64,000 bases of DNA, from assembly GCA_023055425.1 (NCBI GenBank), contig JALGPY010000001.1, forward strand, positions 70,364,994 through 70,428,993, written 5' to 3'. The notes under the pieces were generated by a model. The model was not told where the DNA came from, made no database searches, and saw only the letters and a list, made by a program, of their open reading frames with translations. Source of the stretch: Linanthus parryae. Its lineage: Eukaryota > Streptophyta > Magnoliopsida > Ericales > Polemoniaceae. The position numbers were made by a program, and so were the translations under genes. Shown here piece after piece: positions 11,225 to 22,735 of the stretch (the stretch's first letter is position 1; each line of letters opens with the position of its first letter).

Positions 11225-12588
11225 TTTTGGATTTTGTAACGGATTACTCAACGGAATTAAACAAATAAGATCCGAACTAGACCTGCCAAGGATCATATGA
11301 AGAGACATCATAATGAGAGTGAAGGTTGTGGTAAGAATTAACTTGTTTGTCTCCTGTGATGACTTCAAACACAAAATTGTGTTTGTGTCTCTATAGCTAG
11401 TCCACGTCTAGGATGAATCACTAGATTCCTCCACACCTTTTTGCTAGGAACCGGTAGAGGAAGAACCACACAACGGATCACCCAAGGCCGTGTGCCTCCT
11501 TGAGGCCGACGACAAAGAGAGGAGGGGAAGGACGGGGTCGGTCGGCCCTAGTCTTGCTCTCTCCTTGCTTTTCCCTTTCTCACTTAATGTGTTACGAGCA
11601 TTAGTGTGAGACAGAAGCAAGGAGTGTCCTTTATATAGTCCAACAACTCCTTGTTAATTGTATAAAGTCACCTATCCTAATCTTGTCCATACACAGATTA
11701 GTCCAACTTGCAAATTAGTCCTACTAAGTTTGCAAGTAGTTGCGTATTGATCCTTCTATTAATTAATCATATTAATTAATTCCCAAGTATGGTTTATCCT
11801 TATGGCGTGTGACCCCATAGGTTTCTACTTAGTTGTAGTAACAATTTACAAACATGGAGTGGTTCCTAGCAACACATCCATGCCACCCAACTAATAGAAA
11901 TAGTCATTACTTGGACAAACCTTATGCAAGTATTGTCCCATCCCTTTGTCTCTATATTAGGATTGAACACGAGACAAACAAGTCACACTCGTATATCCAA
12001 TCCATAGTTTCTAGATCCTAGGAATAGTCTTATCCATGCAGATAACATCAATATCATGTATTTATTTATCTGAGTCTGGCTAGACATTCTAGAAGCACCA
12101 TCCCTCGACTGGCCGTGTATATGTGCTCCCGTTATGTGGTAAGGACAAATTACATCTAAATCACTACCATTCCTAAGATTTATTCCATATTGTGTCTGAT
12201 TAACGCCTTTATTACTACCCAGTTACGGTGTAGCGTTTGGCGATGTTAAAACACAATATTCCACAACTAGAGGATCTAGTGACTTCAAGTCTAAGGATGA
12301 CAATACTATTGCCACTACGAGAAGCACTCGTGACTTTTACATAACTTGTATGTATCCTTCTAGTTGTGGGTCAATCTAGTATGCCATTACCCCTAATGCA
12401 TACCTATGTGGGATCGTGATATCTCCATATCAATCCAACCCCATACGATTCTAGTTGATTGTCCTGTTAATCAATATAATCGACTAGGGATATTTAAGAA
12501 TATAACATTTATATTCTAAAGACTTCATTCATGTTTACATATCGGTAACACAATGAATAGTAATTGCCTCTAGGGCATATTTTCAACA
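11225..12588 (-). repeat. 5' LTR of the truncated Angela-like element
   Basis: At 1364 bp it aligns along its length with the other Angela-like LTRs. Its inner end is mutated (TTTTTGGATTTTG for TGTTGGGTTTTG) and its outer end reads GGGCATATTTTCAACA. The TATA CTTTATATAG lies at about 11629. Mutated ends, a mutated primer site and loss of all coding sequence mark it as old. Confidence 0.85.
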
Positions 12589-12713
12589 AGGAAGAATTGA
12601 GTAATTACAGCAGCAATTTCTACCAGGTAAATCGATACATATAAGTTTACAACTATTGTGATGTATCTATTCATACTTAACTATTACTGAAAATACACAC
12701 ACACACACGCACG

Positions 12714-12774
<61 letters not shown>

Positions 12775-13419
12775 GTTCACTGTTTGCTTAGGAGATTAGC
12801 CATATGGCGATAAAGGTGATTTACTCATCAATGATCTCCGCACAAAGCAACGGAAGAAAGAAACTATTGTTGTTTCTATGAAAATGGATAAATCAATTGA
12901 AAGAAACTTCGTCAAGAACTGGAGAATTTTAGGGTGTCTTTATCTTAGAATACATTAGAAGCTGAGAATTACCCAAAGGGTAAGCGTTAAAAGACAACAT
13001 ATGTTGTGATTTCAGTTGCGGAAATCCAATCACACTACCCAGAAACAAGAGTAAGACTAAAGTATATGGAAAAACTTCCAAGAAAGAAAATCTTGTTGAA
13101 CGACGGGCATCAAAAAAAGTAAATTTCATTCTCTAAGATCAAGAGGAAGAAGTTTTTGAAGGTATAAGAAATACTTCTTCACATTATAATGAAACTTGAG
13201 ATCACAACATTTTCATTTTTGTAGATAGTGAGGAGACACTCGGTATTACATAACAAAGAAATGACTTGGAAGATACTAAAGTATCAAAAGTTTCTGAGGA
13301 TATAAGAAAAGTAGAAGAAGGGGCATTTGAAGAATCAAGGAAGATGGCAGAAGACAAAGCTTAGTGTGCGTGAAAGTTTGAGGAAGAATAACTGGTTTTG
13401 TCTACTGAAAGGAGTCTTG
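12589..13419. other. Non-genic stretch with a dinucleotide repeat
   Basis: Nothing recognisable as a gene is present. It holds the CA microsatellite (separate entry) and A-rich DNA with frames broken by many stops. It is the left flank of the Sirevirus-like insertion, so it was once continuous with 24249 onward. Confidence 0.55.
12695..12775. repeat. (CA)n microsatellite with CG interruption
   Basis: About 80 bases of alternating purine-pyrimidine: CA repeats, a short CGCGCGCG block near 12710-12720, then CA repeats ending in TATAT. It is a simple repeat, probably length-variable and prone to Z-DNA in principle. Confidence 0.97.
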
Positions 13420-13424
13420 AGGAT
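13420..13424. repeat. Target-site duplication AGGAT, left copy
   Basis: AGGAT lies directly before the first base of the 5' LTR and is repeated at 24244-24248 directly after the 3' LTR. A perfect five-base match is the Copia integration signature and sets the element borders exactly. Confidence 0.92.
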
Positions 13425-15015
13425 TGTTGATTTAAGACTCACAAGTGTGTTTTTGGAAGTAATCATTTAGAGTGATAAAAGACAAAGTTTCTCTAAGTCA
13501 TCATGGCTCCATGGCCTTGAGATATTGATCAAAGCCTCAAAGTCCTGACATTTGCTTTCTTATGCAATGTGATCTGACAATCTTGTGTTGCAGGTGTTCA
13601 ATCTGATGTTTAAGATCAGATATTTGTTACAAATACTCTAGTTATCTATTCTTTATATGTCTAACATATTGCACATATCACAATTAGATTGAATCAAATA
13701 ACTCTTGTGTTATAGTTGAAAAACTGTGAAGAATGTTCAGAGCTCCAAGGCCTTGAGATATGCCTTGAGCTGCTAACAATTTTCACAAAACCTAACTTGA
13801 TTCTTTCTTGCAGGATTTGATCATTGTTATTATGATTTTTTAATGAATTTTATAAGTCTCAAACTGGTTTGTGTTTATTTATATGATTGATTGGTAATCA
13901 AGTTAACAGCTTATTTATTTGATTCAGTTTTATTCATAAACTAAATGTCCAAACAGACATAGTGTTGTTATATATTTGGATTATTTTTGTTGTTATGCTT
14001 AATATTGTTGCAGGTTTTTCAAACGTGCAATCTTATCACAACAAACTCCTACAGATATCTACTCAGAGCTGTTTTGAATTGCAGTTAAATATGATGAGGA
14101 TTTGCAGGAACAGAGATCCTAAAATCTCTCATTCAGTTGCTGGAAGTTGATAAAATACTGGCTTGAATTTGAAAGACAAGATAAGCTTACAGAGAACAGA
14201 AATCAAGTGAAAATAAGGAGAGATACATTCGCGGAAGATCAGACCATCAATCCTCAAAACTTCAAGCTTCAATCAGTGCTTTCAGAAGATCATTCATACC
14301 TGTTTTCCTAAAGAACACATCCAGGCTTTCTCAGCTGATTCTTCTATTGTGTTCTTCTATTTTGTACCTTAATCTGCTTATCTTTTGTATATCTCATACC
14401 TCGCAAAACCTAGTGGTTAGTTGTCCAAGTGAACAACAAGAGGTTCTTGTTAGCTCAAGAGTTAGTAGCTGATACTAGATAGGTTTGGAACCACAAGCTG
14501 TATAGGTGTAAGGGAGTTCACTTAGGCTTTAAGATCTAGGGTTGTTTCTGTGTGAGTAATGGCGGTACCTGCTGGGCTATTTTGGCTCACCCGTCTGTTT
14601 TACAGGTTAACCCTGAGCGCGACTGGATCGCAGAGTAGTGACTAAAAAACATGTTTGCCCAATCCTCGTGGGATTAAATCCCTCGGGAAGAGATTAGGTC
14701 GACTGGGACTGAACTCTGTAAATTGCCCTATGTTCTTTACTTCACACTTTAGCTATTTATTCTTGCAAGTGATCTAAATCAAACTAGGGTTTACAAACTA
14801 TATTGAACTTGTGCTAGTTCAAGGCCACAAGCTTTCTTTTATACTTAGGAAGTTTCTGACTAATCTTACGAAATCTCAAGGCCTTGAGATTTCTGCCTCG
14901 TACTTGCATCACTTAGTTAAATTTTGTGTTTTAGTAAAAAAGTTCCCATACTCTATTCACCCCCCTCCTTCTAGAGTATTTTGGTCCTGTATTTAGTCTA
15001 CATTACAAACTTTCA
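13425..15015 (+). repeat. 5' LTR of the Sirevirus-like element (1591 bp)
   Basis: It opens TGTTGATTTAAGAC and ends TACAAACTTTCA. It aligns with the 3' LTR over its length, except for about 85 bases present only here (about 14561-14645, starting GGCGGTACCTGCTGG). It carries palindromes at 13746 and at 14871-14892, the latter perfect over 22 bases. The paired LTRs differ at scattered sites, so insertion is not very recent. Confidence 0.92.
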
Positions 15016-15017
15016 AT

Positions 15018-15029
15018 TGGTATCAGAGC
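15018..15029 (+). other. Primer-binding site of the Sirevirus-like element
   Basis: TGGTATCAGAGC, complementary to initiator tRNA-Met, lies two bases after the 5' LTR. Confidence 0.93.
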
Positions 15030-15065
15030 TTGGTTCACTACTATAGATCTAACAATCTTGTGACT

Positions 15066-16940
15066 ATGAGTAATGTAGGAGATGGTGGCTTCTCTCAAGG
15101 AAGGGCAGCAAAAAGACCTCCATTGTTCTAGTGGTGACAGCTTCATGCACTGGAAGGCATTGATGAAGATTTTCATCATAGATCAAGACATGGAATTGTG
15201 GTCAATAATTCAGAATGGTCCTCATGAGTATTTCACTACCATTGATAGAGTTAGATTCATCAAGTTTGAGGAAAATCTCTCAGTTACTGAACTGGAAAAG
15301 GTATCCAAAAATTACATGGCTATGAATCTGTTATACTGTGCTCTTAATGCAGATAAGTTCATCAGAGTGACAAATTGCAAAAATGCCAAAGAAGTATGGG
15401 ACAAACTTGTTGTGACATATGTAGGAACAAGTCAAGTCAAACACACCAAGATTAACATACTTCTAAGGCAATATGAGCTGTTCAAGATGAACTCTGATGA
15501 AACTATCAAGGAGATGTTCAAAAGATTCACTGATGTGGTGAACAATCTGGAGTCATTGGGAAAAAGTTTCTCAAATGAGGAAAAGGTCAGGAAAATTCTG
15601 AGAAGTTTTCCAAAAGCTAAGTGGGAGCCAAAGACAATAGCTATTGAGGAAGCTCAGGAGTTAAGTCTTCTTCAGCTAGATGATCTACAAGGAAAGCTGC
15701 TCACTCATGAGATGTATATGAAAGATGTAGAAGGTGATATGAGTGATAACATCACGAATCTAGCACTCAAGGATAAAGACAATGAAAAATTTCAAAGCCT
15801 TGAGACTGAAGATGAGCATGATGATGAAGAGGCTTTAGCATTGATCTCCAAGGTCGTGGCCAGGATTCTCAAGAAGAAGAAAAACTTTGCAAACAAAGAC
15901 TACAACAGAGAGAGATCAAGACCCTCAAGCAGCAAGGATTACAAATGTAAGTCCTCATCACATTCACATAAAACTAAAATAATGAATTGCTTTGAATGTG
16001 GTGATGTAGATCATTTAGTAAGGGATTGTCCACAAAAGAAGAAGAACATGAACTTTAAAAAGAAAGAAAATGACAACAGAAGGAAGAAAGCAATGATGGC
16101 CTCATGGAGTGAATCTGATTCATCAAGTGATTGAGACACAGAAGAAGAACAGGCAAATTTATGCTTCATGGCTAAACATGATGAAGAAAAGTCTTCAGAC
16201 AGACACATTGAGGAAATGGTAAAAAACCTTCTTGCTAGTCCTTCTGATGTACTTCCTGAAATTCTCAAGAGCATGTTTTTAAATGAGGTAAGTTACAGAA
16301 ATGAGATTGCTTCTTTAAAGTTTAAGGTTCATGAGCAGGTAAAAGAAAATTTGGACCTGGTCTTTACCAACCAGACTATTGAAGTTTCTAAGACAAAAGT
16401 TGAAAAGGACTTCAAGGCCTTGGACAATATATTCAAAGCCTTGAAGGAACATATAAAATAGATTGTTGATCAAAACACTCTCTTAACTGTAAGGTTTGCT
16501 GATCTAAAGACTCATTCAGAGGATCTAGAACAACAAATCTGTTCTTTGACTAAGAAACTTTAAGAGTCTAAAAAGTCCTAACCACTTTTACAGGCTCAGA
16601 ACATAATCTGAATCTCATTCTTGGAGGAAGTCTGAAATCAATGCATAAAAGTGGAATTGGCTATAATCCAAATTTTCCAAAGAAAAGCCACACTACTTTT
16701 GTCAAATCTGGTAGCAGACATTCTCCAAAATGTCATTACTGTGGAAAAATTGGTCATATAAAATTAACTTGTCCCTTCAGAAGATCAAAACCTCATATTC
16801 TGAGGAACACTTATCCTTATCAGCTTAAGGGACAGGTTAAGCAGATATGGGTTCCAAAAGGAATTAGACCACCAAACATGGCTAATTCTGAGTATTACTC
16901 AAAGTTCTGCACTTGGTCTAACAGCCTGTTGAGGCAATGA
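15066..16940 (+). pseudogene. Gag of the Sirevirus-like element, frameshifted
   Basis: The natural start is ATG 15066 (MSNVGDGGFSQG). A single extra T at 15129 makes an immediate stop and shifts the frame. From 15130 the frame resumes as SGDSFMHWKALM and runs to TGA 16132. It contains the retrotransposon gag domain (about 15150-15700), an acidic and Lys-rich linker, and a knuckle CFECGDVDHLVRDC (about 15988-16030). Past the stop the frame continues with coiled-coil-like text (NEIASLKFKVHEQVKENL), more stops, and a second knuckle CHYCGKIGHIKLTC near 16731-16772. Two separated knuckles in a long gag fit Sireviruses. Confidence 0.85.
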
Positions 16941-18564
16941 TTTATTTTTGCAGGATGTCACCAAGGCCTTGAAGGATTAGAAATGGATATTATACAGTGG
17001 TTGTTCAAGACATATGAGTGGAAAGAAGTCTCTTTTTACTGAGCTCACAGAGAAATTTGGAGGGACAATTACACTTGGTGACAAGGCAAAATGCTATTGG
17101 TAGGTAGTATTGGTAATGGTTCTACCAACTCTATCTCTGATGTTTATCTTGTGGATGGACTTAAATATAATCTGCTTAGTATTTCTCAGTTATGTGATAA
17201 AGGTTATAAAGCTGTCTTTGACAAGGAGAAATGTGTTGTTTTAAGATGAGAAATCAGGAAATTGCACACTCACTGCTCCTAGATCATACAATCTGTATGC
17301 TATGAGTACTAACAGTATTGCAGGTAACAAGTTGAAGTGCCTCAAGGCCTTGAAGAAAGACTCAAAGCTTTTGCATAGAAATCTTGGGCATATTAGCATA
17401 CACACCTTGAATAAACTCATCTCAAAGGACTTGGAAAGAGGATTATCATCACAAAAATTCTCAGATGATTAGATTTGCAAGGCACATGTACAAGGTAAAC
17501 AAACACGAAGCTCATTCAAGCCAAATAATTTTGTAAGTACTTCTAGACCCTTAGAACTTTTGCATATGGACTTGTGTGGTCCTATGAGAGTTCAAACTCC
17601 AAAAGGTAAGAGGTATATGCTTGTTGTAGTAGATTATTATTGTAGATTTACATGGGTTATGTTTATTAGAGACAAAACTGAAGCTTTATCTGAATTTTCT
17701 AGACTGTGCAAAGAGCTTCAAACTATGAAAAACTTGCATGTTGCATCTACTAGAAGTGATCATGGTAGAAAATTTGATCACATTGACTTTGATTTATTTT
17801 GTGCAAAGCATGGAATATCACACAACTTCTCTGCACCTAGAACCCCTCAGCAAAATGGAGTAGTTGAGAGGAAAAATAGGACACTTGAGGATATGTCTAG
17901 AACCATTCTACTTGAAAGTAATTTGCCAAAGTATTTGTGGGCAGAAGTTGTTAATACTGCCAATTATGTGCTTAATAGATGTTTTATCAGGCCTATTTTG
18001 AAAAAGACTCCTTATGAACCGCTTAAAGGCAGGAAGCCTAGTGTCTCTTATGTCAAACCTTTTGGTTGTACTTGTTTTGTGCATAATAATGGTAAAGACA
18101 ATCTTGGTAAGTTTGATGCTAGAAGTGATGAAGGTGTATTTCTTGGATGTTCTCAAACTAGCAAAGCTTATAGAGTTTTCAATAGAAAAACCAAGATTGT
18201 GGAAGACAGTATTCATGTGTTTTTTGATGAAAGTACTAAGGATTATTTGAGTGAAAGTTTTGAAGATCTTAATTTGAACAAGCATGAGGCTGATGATGAC
18301 ATTGTGAAAGAAGACAAAGGCAAAACTGAAGTACATAATCAGTCAGTAGAATCTCAAGGCCTTGAACCTCCTGCAGAGCCAAAATCTCAAAGCCTTGAGA
18401 CTGAAACTGAAACTTTCAATGATGCTTCTTCTACTACTTCAAGAACTCAAAGCCTTGAAGGAACATATTCCTGGACACCAAGGATGAAGTTTAAGTATCT
18501 TGCAGATCATCCAGCTGACAATATCATATCTGATTTAACTACGGGAACTCTGACAAGAGGATAG
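16941..18564 (+). pseudogene. Protease and integrase of the Sirevirus-like element
   Basis: Protease would cleave the polyprotein and integrase would join the DNA copy to the chromosome. The protease motif reads WILYSGCSRHMSG near 16983, with Tyr where the catalytic Asp belongs. The integrase zinc domain begins LLHRNLGHISIHTLNKLI (about 17368); its second Cys is His (ICKAHVQGKQ) and a stop lies before it. The catalytic core (17560-18100) keeps all three acidic residues: HMDLCGPM, TRSDHG, and Glu in QQNGVVERKNRT. An acidic tail with SQGLE, SQSLE and TQSLE, each encoded by a palindrome copy, runs to TAG 18564. Confidence 0.85.
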
Positions 18565-20145
18565 TTGAAGAACTTGTGTGCTTTTAGTGCTTTTGTATCA
18601 CTGATTGAGCCCAAGAATGCAAAAGAAGCACTAGAAGATGCATATTAGATCATGTCAATGCAAAGTGAGCTGAATGAATTTGAAAGAAACAAGGTATGGA
18701 ATCTGGTTCCTAGACCAAAAGAGCAATCAGTTATTGGAACCAAATGGGTGTTCAGAAATAAGCTTGATGAGAATGACAAAGTGGTAAGAAACAAAGCCAG
18801 ACTTGTGGCACAAGGATACAATCAGGAAGAAGGTATAGACTATGAGGATACATTTTCTCCTGTTTCCAGGTTAGAAGCTATTAGAATACTTCTAGCATTA
18901 GCATCTCACAAACACATAAAGCTTTATCAAATGGATGTCAAATGTGCTTTTCTGAATGGTTATTTACAAGAAGATGTTTTTGTAGCTCAACCTTCTGGTT
19001 TTGAAGATGAAAACTTCTCTGATCATGTTTAAAAATTAGACAAAGCTCTTTATGGCTTAAAACAAGCTCCAAGGGCTTGGTATGACAGACTCTCAAAGTT
19101 TTTACATGACAATAATTTCAAGAGAGGTCATGTAGATAACACTCTTTTCATTAATGAAACTGACTTGTTAGTAGTCCAGATATATGTAGATGATATTCTT
19201 TTTGGTGCTACTAATGATGCTCTTTCAAAAGAGTTCTCTAGTCTAATGTGCAGGGAGTTTGAGATGAGCTTAATGGGAGAGCTGAATTTCTTTCTTGAAC
19301 TTCATGTTTTACAAATGAAGAAAGGAATCTTTGTACATCAAGGAAAATATATCGAGGACTTGTTGAACAAGTACAATATGATACAGTCCAAGGCACTCAA
19401 AACTCCTATGAGTTCTTCACTATCCTTAGACAAGAATTCAAATGGTAAGAGTGTAAATCAAAGGAGTATAGAGGTATGATTGAATCACTTATGTACTTAA
19501 CTGCTAGTAGACCTGATATTATGTTTAGTGTTTGCATGTGTGCAAGATTTCAAGCAGATCCTAAGGAAAGTCATTTAACTGATGTTAAGAGATTTTTAGA
19601 TATTTGAATGGAACCAAATACTTGGGGCTTTTGTATCCAAGGAGATATAACTTTTTGTTGAGTGGTTATTCAGATGCAGATTTTGCAGGATACAAAGTGG
19701 ATATGAAGAGTACTTCTGGATGTTGTCAGTTTCTTGGTTCCTCACTAATTAGTTGGCATTCCAAGAAGCAAAACTCTGTAGCATTATCAACTGCAGAAGC
19801 TAAGTATATTGCAGCTGGGGCTTGTTGCTCACAAGTGTTGTGGATTGCTGAACAGCTTAGAGATCTTGGATATGATTTCAGAAATGTGCCTATTAATTGT
19901 GACAATACAAGGGCCATTTCAATCTCTAAGAATCCAGTACAGCACTCAAGAACCAAGCATATAGATGTAAGGCATCATTTCCTTAGAGACATACAGAAAA
20001 AGGTGATGTTGTTTCATCTTGTATTTCTAATACCATGCAGATTGCTGATATTTTCACTAAACCTTTGCCAGATGATAGGTTTGCATCCCTAAGGCTTGAA
20101 CTGGGAATGTTAAACAAGGATGCATTGGTTTATGGGGAGTATTAG
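18565..20145 (+). pseudogene. Reverse transcriptase and RNase H of the Sirevirus-like element
   Basis: RT opens near 18652 ([14 protein letters not shown]), continues through [12 protein letters not shown] and, after a stop at 19030, YGLKQAPRAWYDRL and the catalytic IYVDDILFGATN near 19180. RNase H follows with YSDADFAG (about 19665), SALSTAEAKYIAA-type text and HIDVRHHFLRD. Frameshifts occur near 19470, 19600 and 20000. The true end is GEY-stop at 20143-20145. Order and motifs are standard Copia; the breaks show the copy is dead. Confidence 0.88.
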
Positions 20146-20573
20146 TGCTTACTTGTGATTATTTATTGAAATCTCAAAGCCTTGAGATTATACTTTCCAA
20201 AGCCTTGAAAGTATAGTTCAAAGCTTTGAAATTTCTAAAACGGCAGAAAATCTCAAGGACTTGAGATTCTTCTCCAAGGTCTTGAAACATCTGTGTAGTT
20301 TACTTGTTAAATAAATGGATCGCCAAATATTATATATTATCTTTTTAGATAATTGTATAATGTTTGAATTACTCAGAGAATTTTCTAAAATATCCTAAAA
20401 TATCTTCTAGATATGTTTTTCATGTAGATTTTAGAAGAGTCCTTTTTAAACTCTTTTTCTCAACCTACTTAAGCTGAAAATCAGGGATTTTCTCTCCATT
20501 CTCTCTCAGTCTTCTACGTCTCTCTGCTCTCTCTCTTCCAATCTCAATCTTCTCCCAAAACCCTAATTCCACA
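20146..20573 (+). promoter_or_regulatory. Palindrome cluster and CT-rich leader before the extra ORF
   Basis: Five palindrome variants lie in 20171-20285, the densest cluster in the element, including AAAGCCTTG, CAAAGCTTTG, CAAGGACTTG and CAAGGTCTTG. An A/T-rich stretch with TATATATTAT near 20329 follows, then a CT-rich run (about 20485-20550) and CCCTAATTCCACA just before the ATG. That pattern resembles a plant promoter with a 5' leader, so the extra ORF may have had its own transcript. This is inference; no transcript evidence is available. Confidence 0.45.
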
Positions 20574-22346
20574 ATGGAGCGCAAATCAGCCAGGATTCAA
20601 CAACTGGGTAAGCCTTCTGCTAGATCTAAGAAGAGGGCTAACAAGAAGGGGAAGATCATAACTTCTGAATCAGATTCAGAAGGGACACAGAGTCTGCATG
20701 AAGCTTCACCTCCTGCAAAGAAGATCATAACAGAGAAAGGGGATGAAGGTTCAAGTGTTGATCCACAAAAGGAGACAGGAGTACAGGGTGATGATCCGCC
20801 TAAGTCAGACAGGAAGAAAGGGGTAGACAAGAAAAAGCCAGATGAAGGAGAAAAGGGGAACTCTGCTAAGGAAGGCAAAAAAAATCTGCTGAAGAAGAAC
20901 CAGAGAAGGATAAGCCTGCTGAGAAGAAAACTAGGGTCAAGCATATTGCTGCTGCAACCAAAAAGGGTTTTCAAGGTAAAAATGCACTACTTTCTGATTG
21001 GTTCATTAGTTCAGATGTTATTAGAGTTTGGATGCAAGGTATGCATCATCTAAGGTTGCTTTATGTAGTTTGATTTCTGAAGAGACTAGACAAGTTGGAT
21101 ATTGACTGTATGAGGAAATTAAGGGAATCTGCAGTTTGGAAGGTTTTAAATCCTAGTTCTAAAGCTTATCCTAGGCTAACTAGGTTGTTTTACCCGAATT
21201 TGGTCCAAGAAGGAGATGAGAAGTTGGTGTTAACCTCTAAGGTAGCTGGAATAGATTTAAGGCTAGACCATAGGGCTTTTGCCAAGGTCTTGGGCATTCC
21301 TAGGAAGTATAATGTTACTGATAACCCTGATAGGAAGGAATGTCTAGACAAAGCCAAAGCCATGTTCTTCATAGATGATGTTCCTACTGGTCCCAAACAG
21401 TTGACACACTCTGTGCTCAACTGTGAAGCTAAAATCTTATTCAGTTCTGATGAGAAGTGTTGTTCCTAGAGAAAACTCAAGAGAGTTGGTAACAGATAAG
21501 GTTCTCATCCTGATGTACTTGATATGTCAAGGGTTTGGGATTGATTTACCAACAGTGATTATGGAGCATATGATCTACTGTGCTACCAGAACCAGAAACC
21601 ATCATCTTCCATATGCCAACCTACAACCTCTTTTCTTTGAACATTTTGAGGTACCTGTGAGAGGAGATGAGAAGATAACAGGTGGTTTTGGGTTGATTGA
21701 TGAGTCTACTTTACAAATAATTGGTGTGGTTCATACAGGAAAGGGACATTGAAAGTTTTATTCAGAGTTTTCTAAAGCTGAGCTTGAGGAGAAAATTTTT
21801 ATCCAACCTAAGGGGGCTACAACATTAAAGGGACAAGCTACTGAGGATTATTCTCAATTGGTTGATAAGTTTGAAGAACAGCAAGTTCAGATTGAAGATC
21901 TTAGACAAAGGCTATTTGACTTGTCTTCTGAGTTTAATCAGTTTAAAGCCTTGATGGGTGTTATGAATGGCAAGCTGGATGTTGTCATTAAAGGTTTGAA
22001 TTTGGAGAAGATACCTTCTGGTACTAGTCATGACACTAGTGTTGATTCAGATGAGAGGCTTGGAGATTTCTTGAAGAAGAATAAGAAGCCTATTCCAGTT
22101 GTGCTCACTTCAAAGGATTTATTTGAGCAAACTGATGATGAGGAAATTGAAGAAGACACAGGTGTTGATGTAGCTACAAGGGGAGATTCTGTGCAAGTAA
22201 AAGAAAAAAAAATTGATGAAATCATTGATGAAGTCATAACTGAAGTGGATACTGAAAAGGAAGAGTATCATTCTACAGATGAAGCTGAAACTGATGATGG
22301 TGTTGGAGAAAGCTCAGAGAAAGTCCAAGCATCAAAGAAGAAGTGA
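20574..22346 (+). pseudogene. Extra ORF after pol in the Sirevirus-like element
   Basis: If unbroken it would be about 590 residues. It starts MERKSARIQQLGKPSARSKK and has a Lys/Glu-rich acidic-basic linker (about 20640-20930). A folded-looking middle (21095-21750: SAVWKVLNPSSKAYPRLTRL, FYPNLVQEGDEKL, LDHRAFAKVLGIP, DLPTVIMEHMIYC) follows. A coiled coil (DKFEEQQVQIEDLRQRLF, 21864-21960) and a very acidic tail complete it. Frameshifts occur near an A8 run at 20880 and near 21430-21470; a TGA at 21750 looks like a former Trp. No signal peptide or membrane span is seen, so it does not look like an envelope protein. It resembles the plant retrotransposon-associated domain often called putative plant transposon protein, but I am unsure. 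Confidence 0.6.
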
Positions 22347-22735
22347 AGACTTGTGAAATCCAAAGCCTTGATCTTTTCTGTCTTTCTTTTCTTCTCTTCT
22401 ATCTGTTCTCAAGGCCTTGACATTCAGTAGGAACTGTGTTCTTTTAAAACGAAGTTGTTTTAAGATTTTGAGTAATGATCCAACATTTCTTCACCTTTAT
22501 TTGATGAAAGTCAAAAAGGGGGAGAAGGTTGTGTGATTTATGTGATTTTGTTTTGTTATTTATTTAAGGTTTAATCAGTTAATTATTTGATATTATGTGA
22601 TATGTTTATATGTGTTAGTTGTTTAGTTTGTGTTATTGTTCAGATTCTGTAAATTTTGGTATCTATTTTTTACAAAACTAGTTGCATGGATATTTACACA
22701 AGATTATGGGTTTTGTCTTTCATCAAGGGGGATAT
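22347..22735 (+). other. 3' untranslated part and polypurine tract
   Basis: No gene. It has palindrome copies at 22362 and 22408, a purine run AAAAAGGGGGAGAAGG near 22512-22526, and the final polypurine tract CAAGGGGGATAT ending directly at the 3' LTR. Two purine-rich tracts fit reports of multiple polypurine tracts in Sireviruses. Confidence 0.7.

Noticed and set aside
12695..12775. Regulatory or origin role for the CA/CG tract
   Set aside because: A simple dinucleotide repeat explains it; no conserved site or gene lies nearby.
16011..18336. Minus-strand frames opposite the Sirevirus-like gag and integrase
   Set aside because: They are shadows of the plus-strand coding sequence, with composition-driven Phe/Ser-rich text.
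20574..22346. Envelope protein in the Sirevirus-like element
   Set aside because: The ORF has the right position, but no signal peptide, no membrane span and no envelope-like features are visible.
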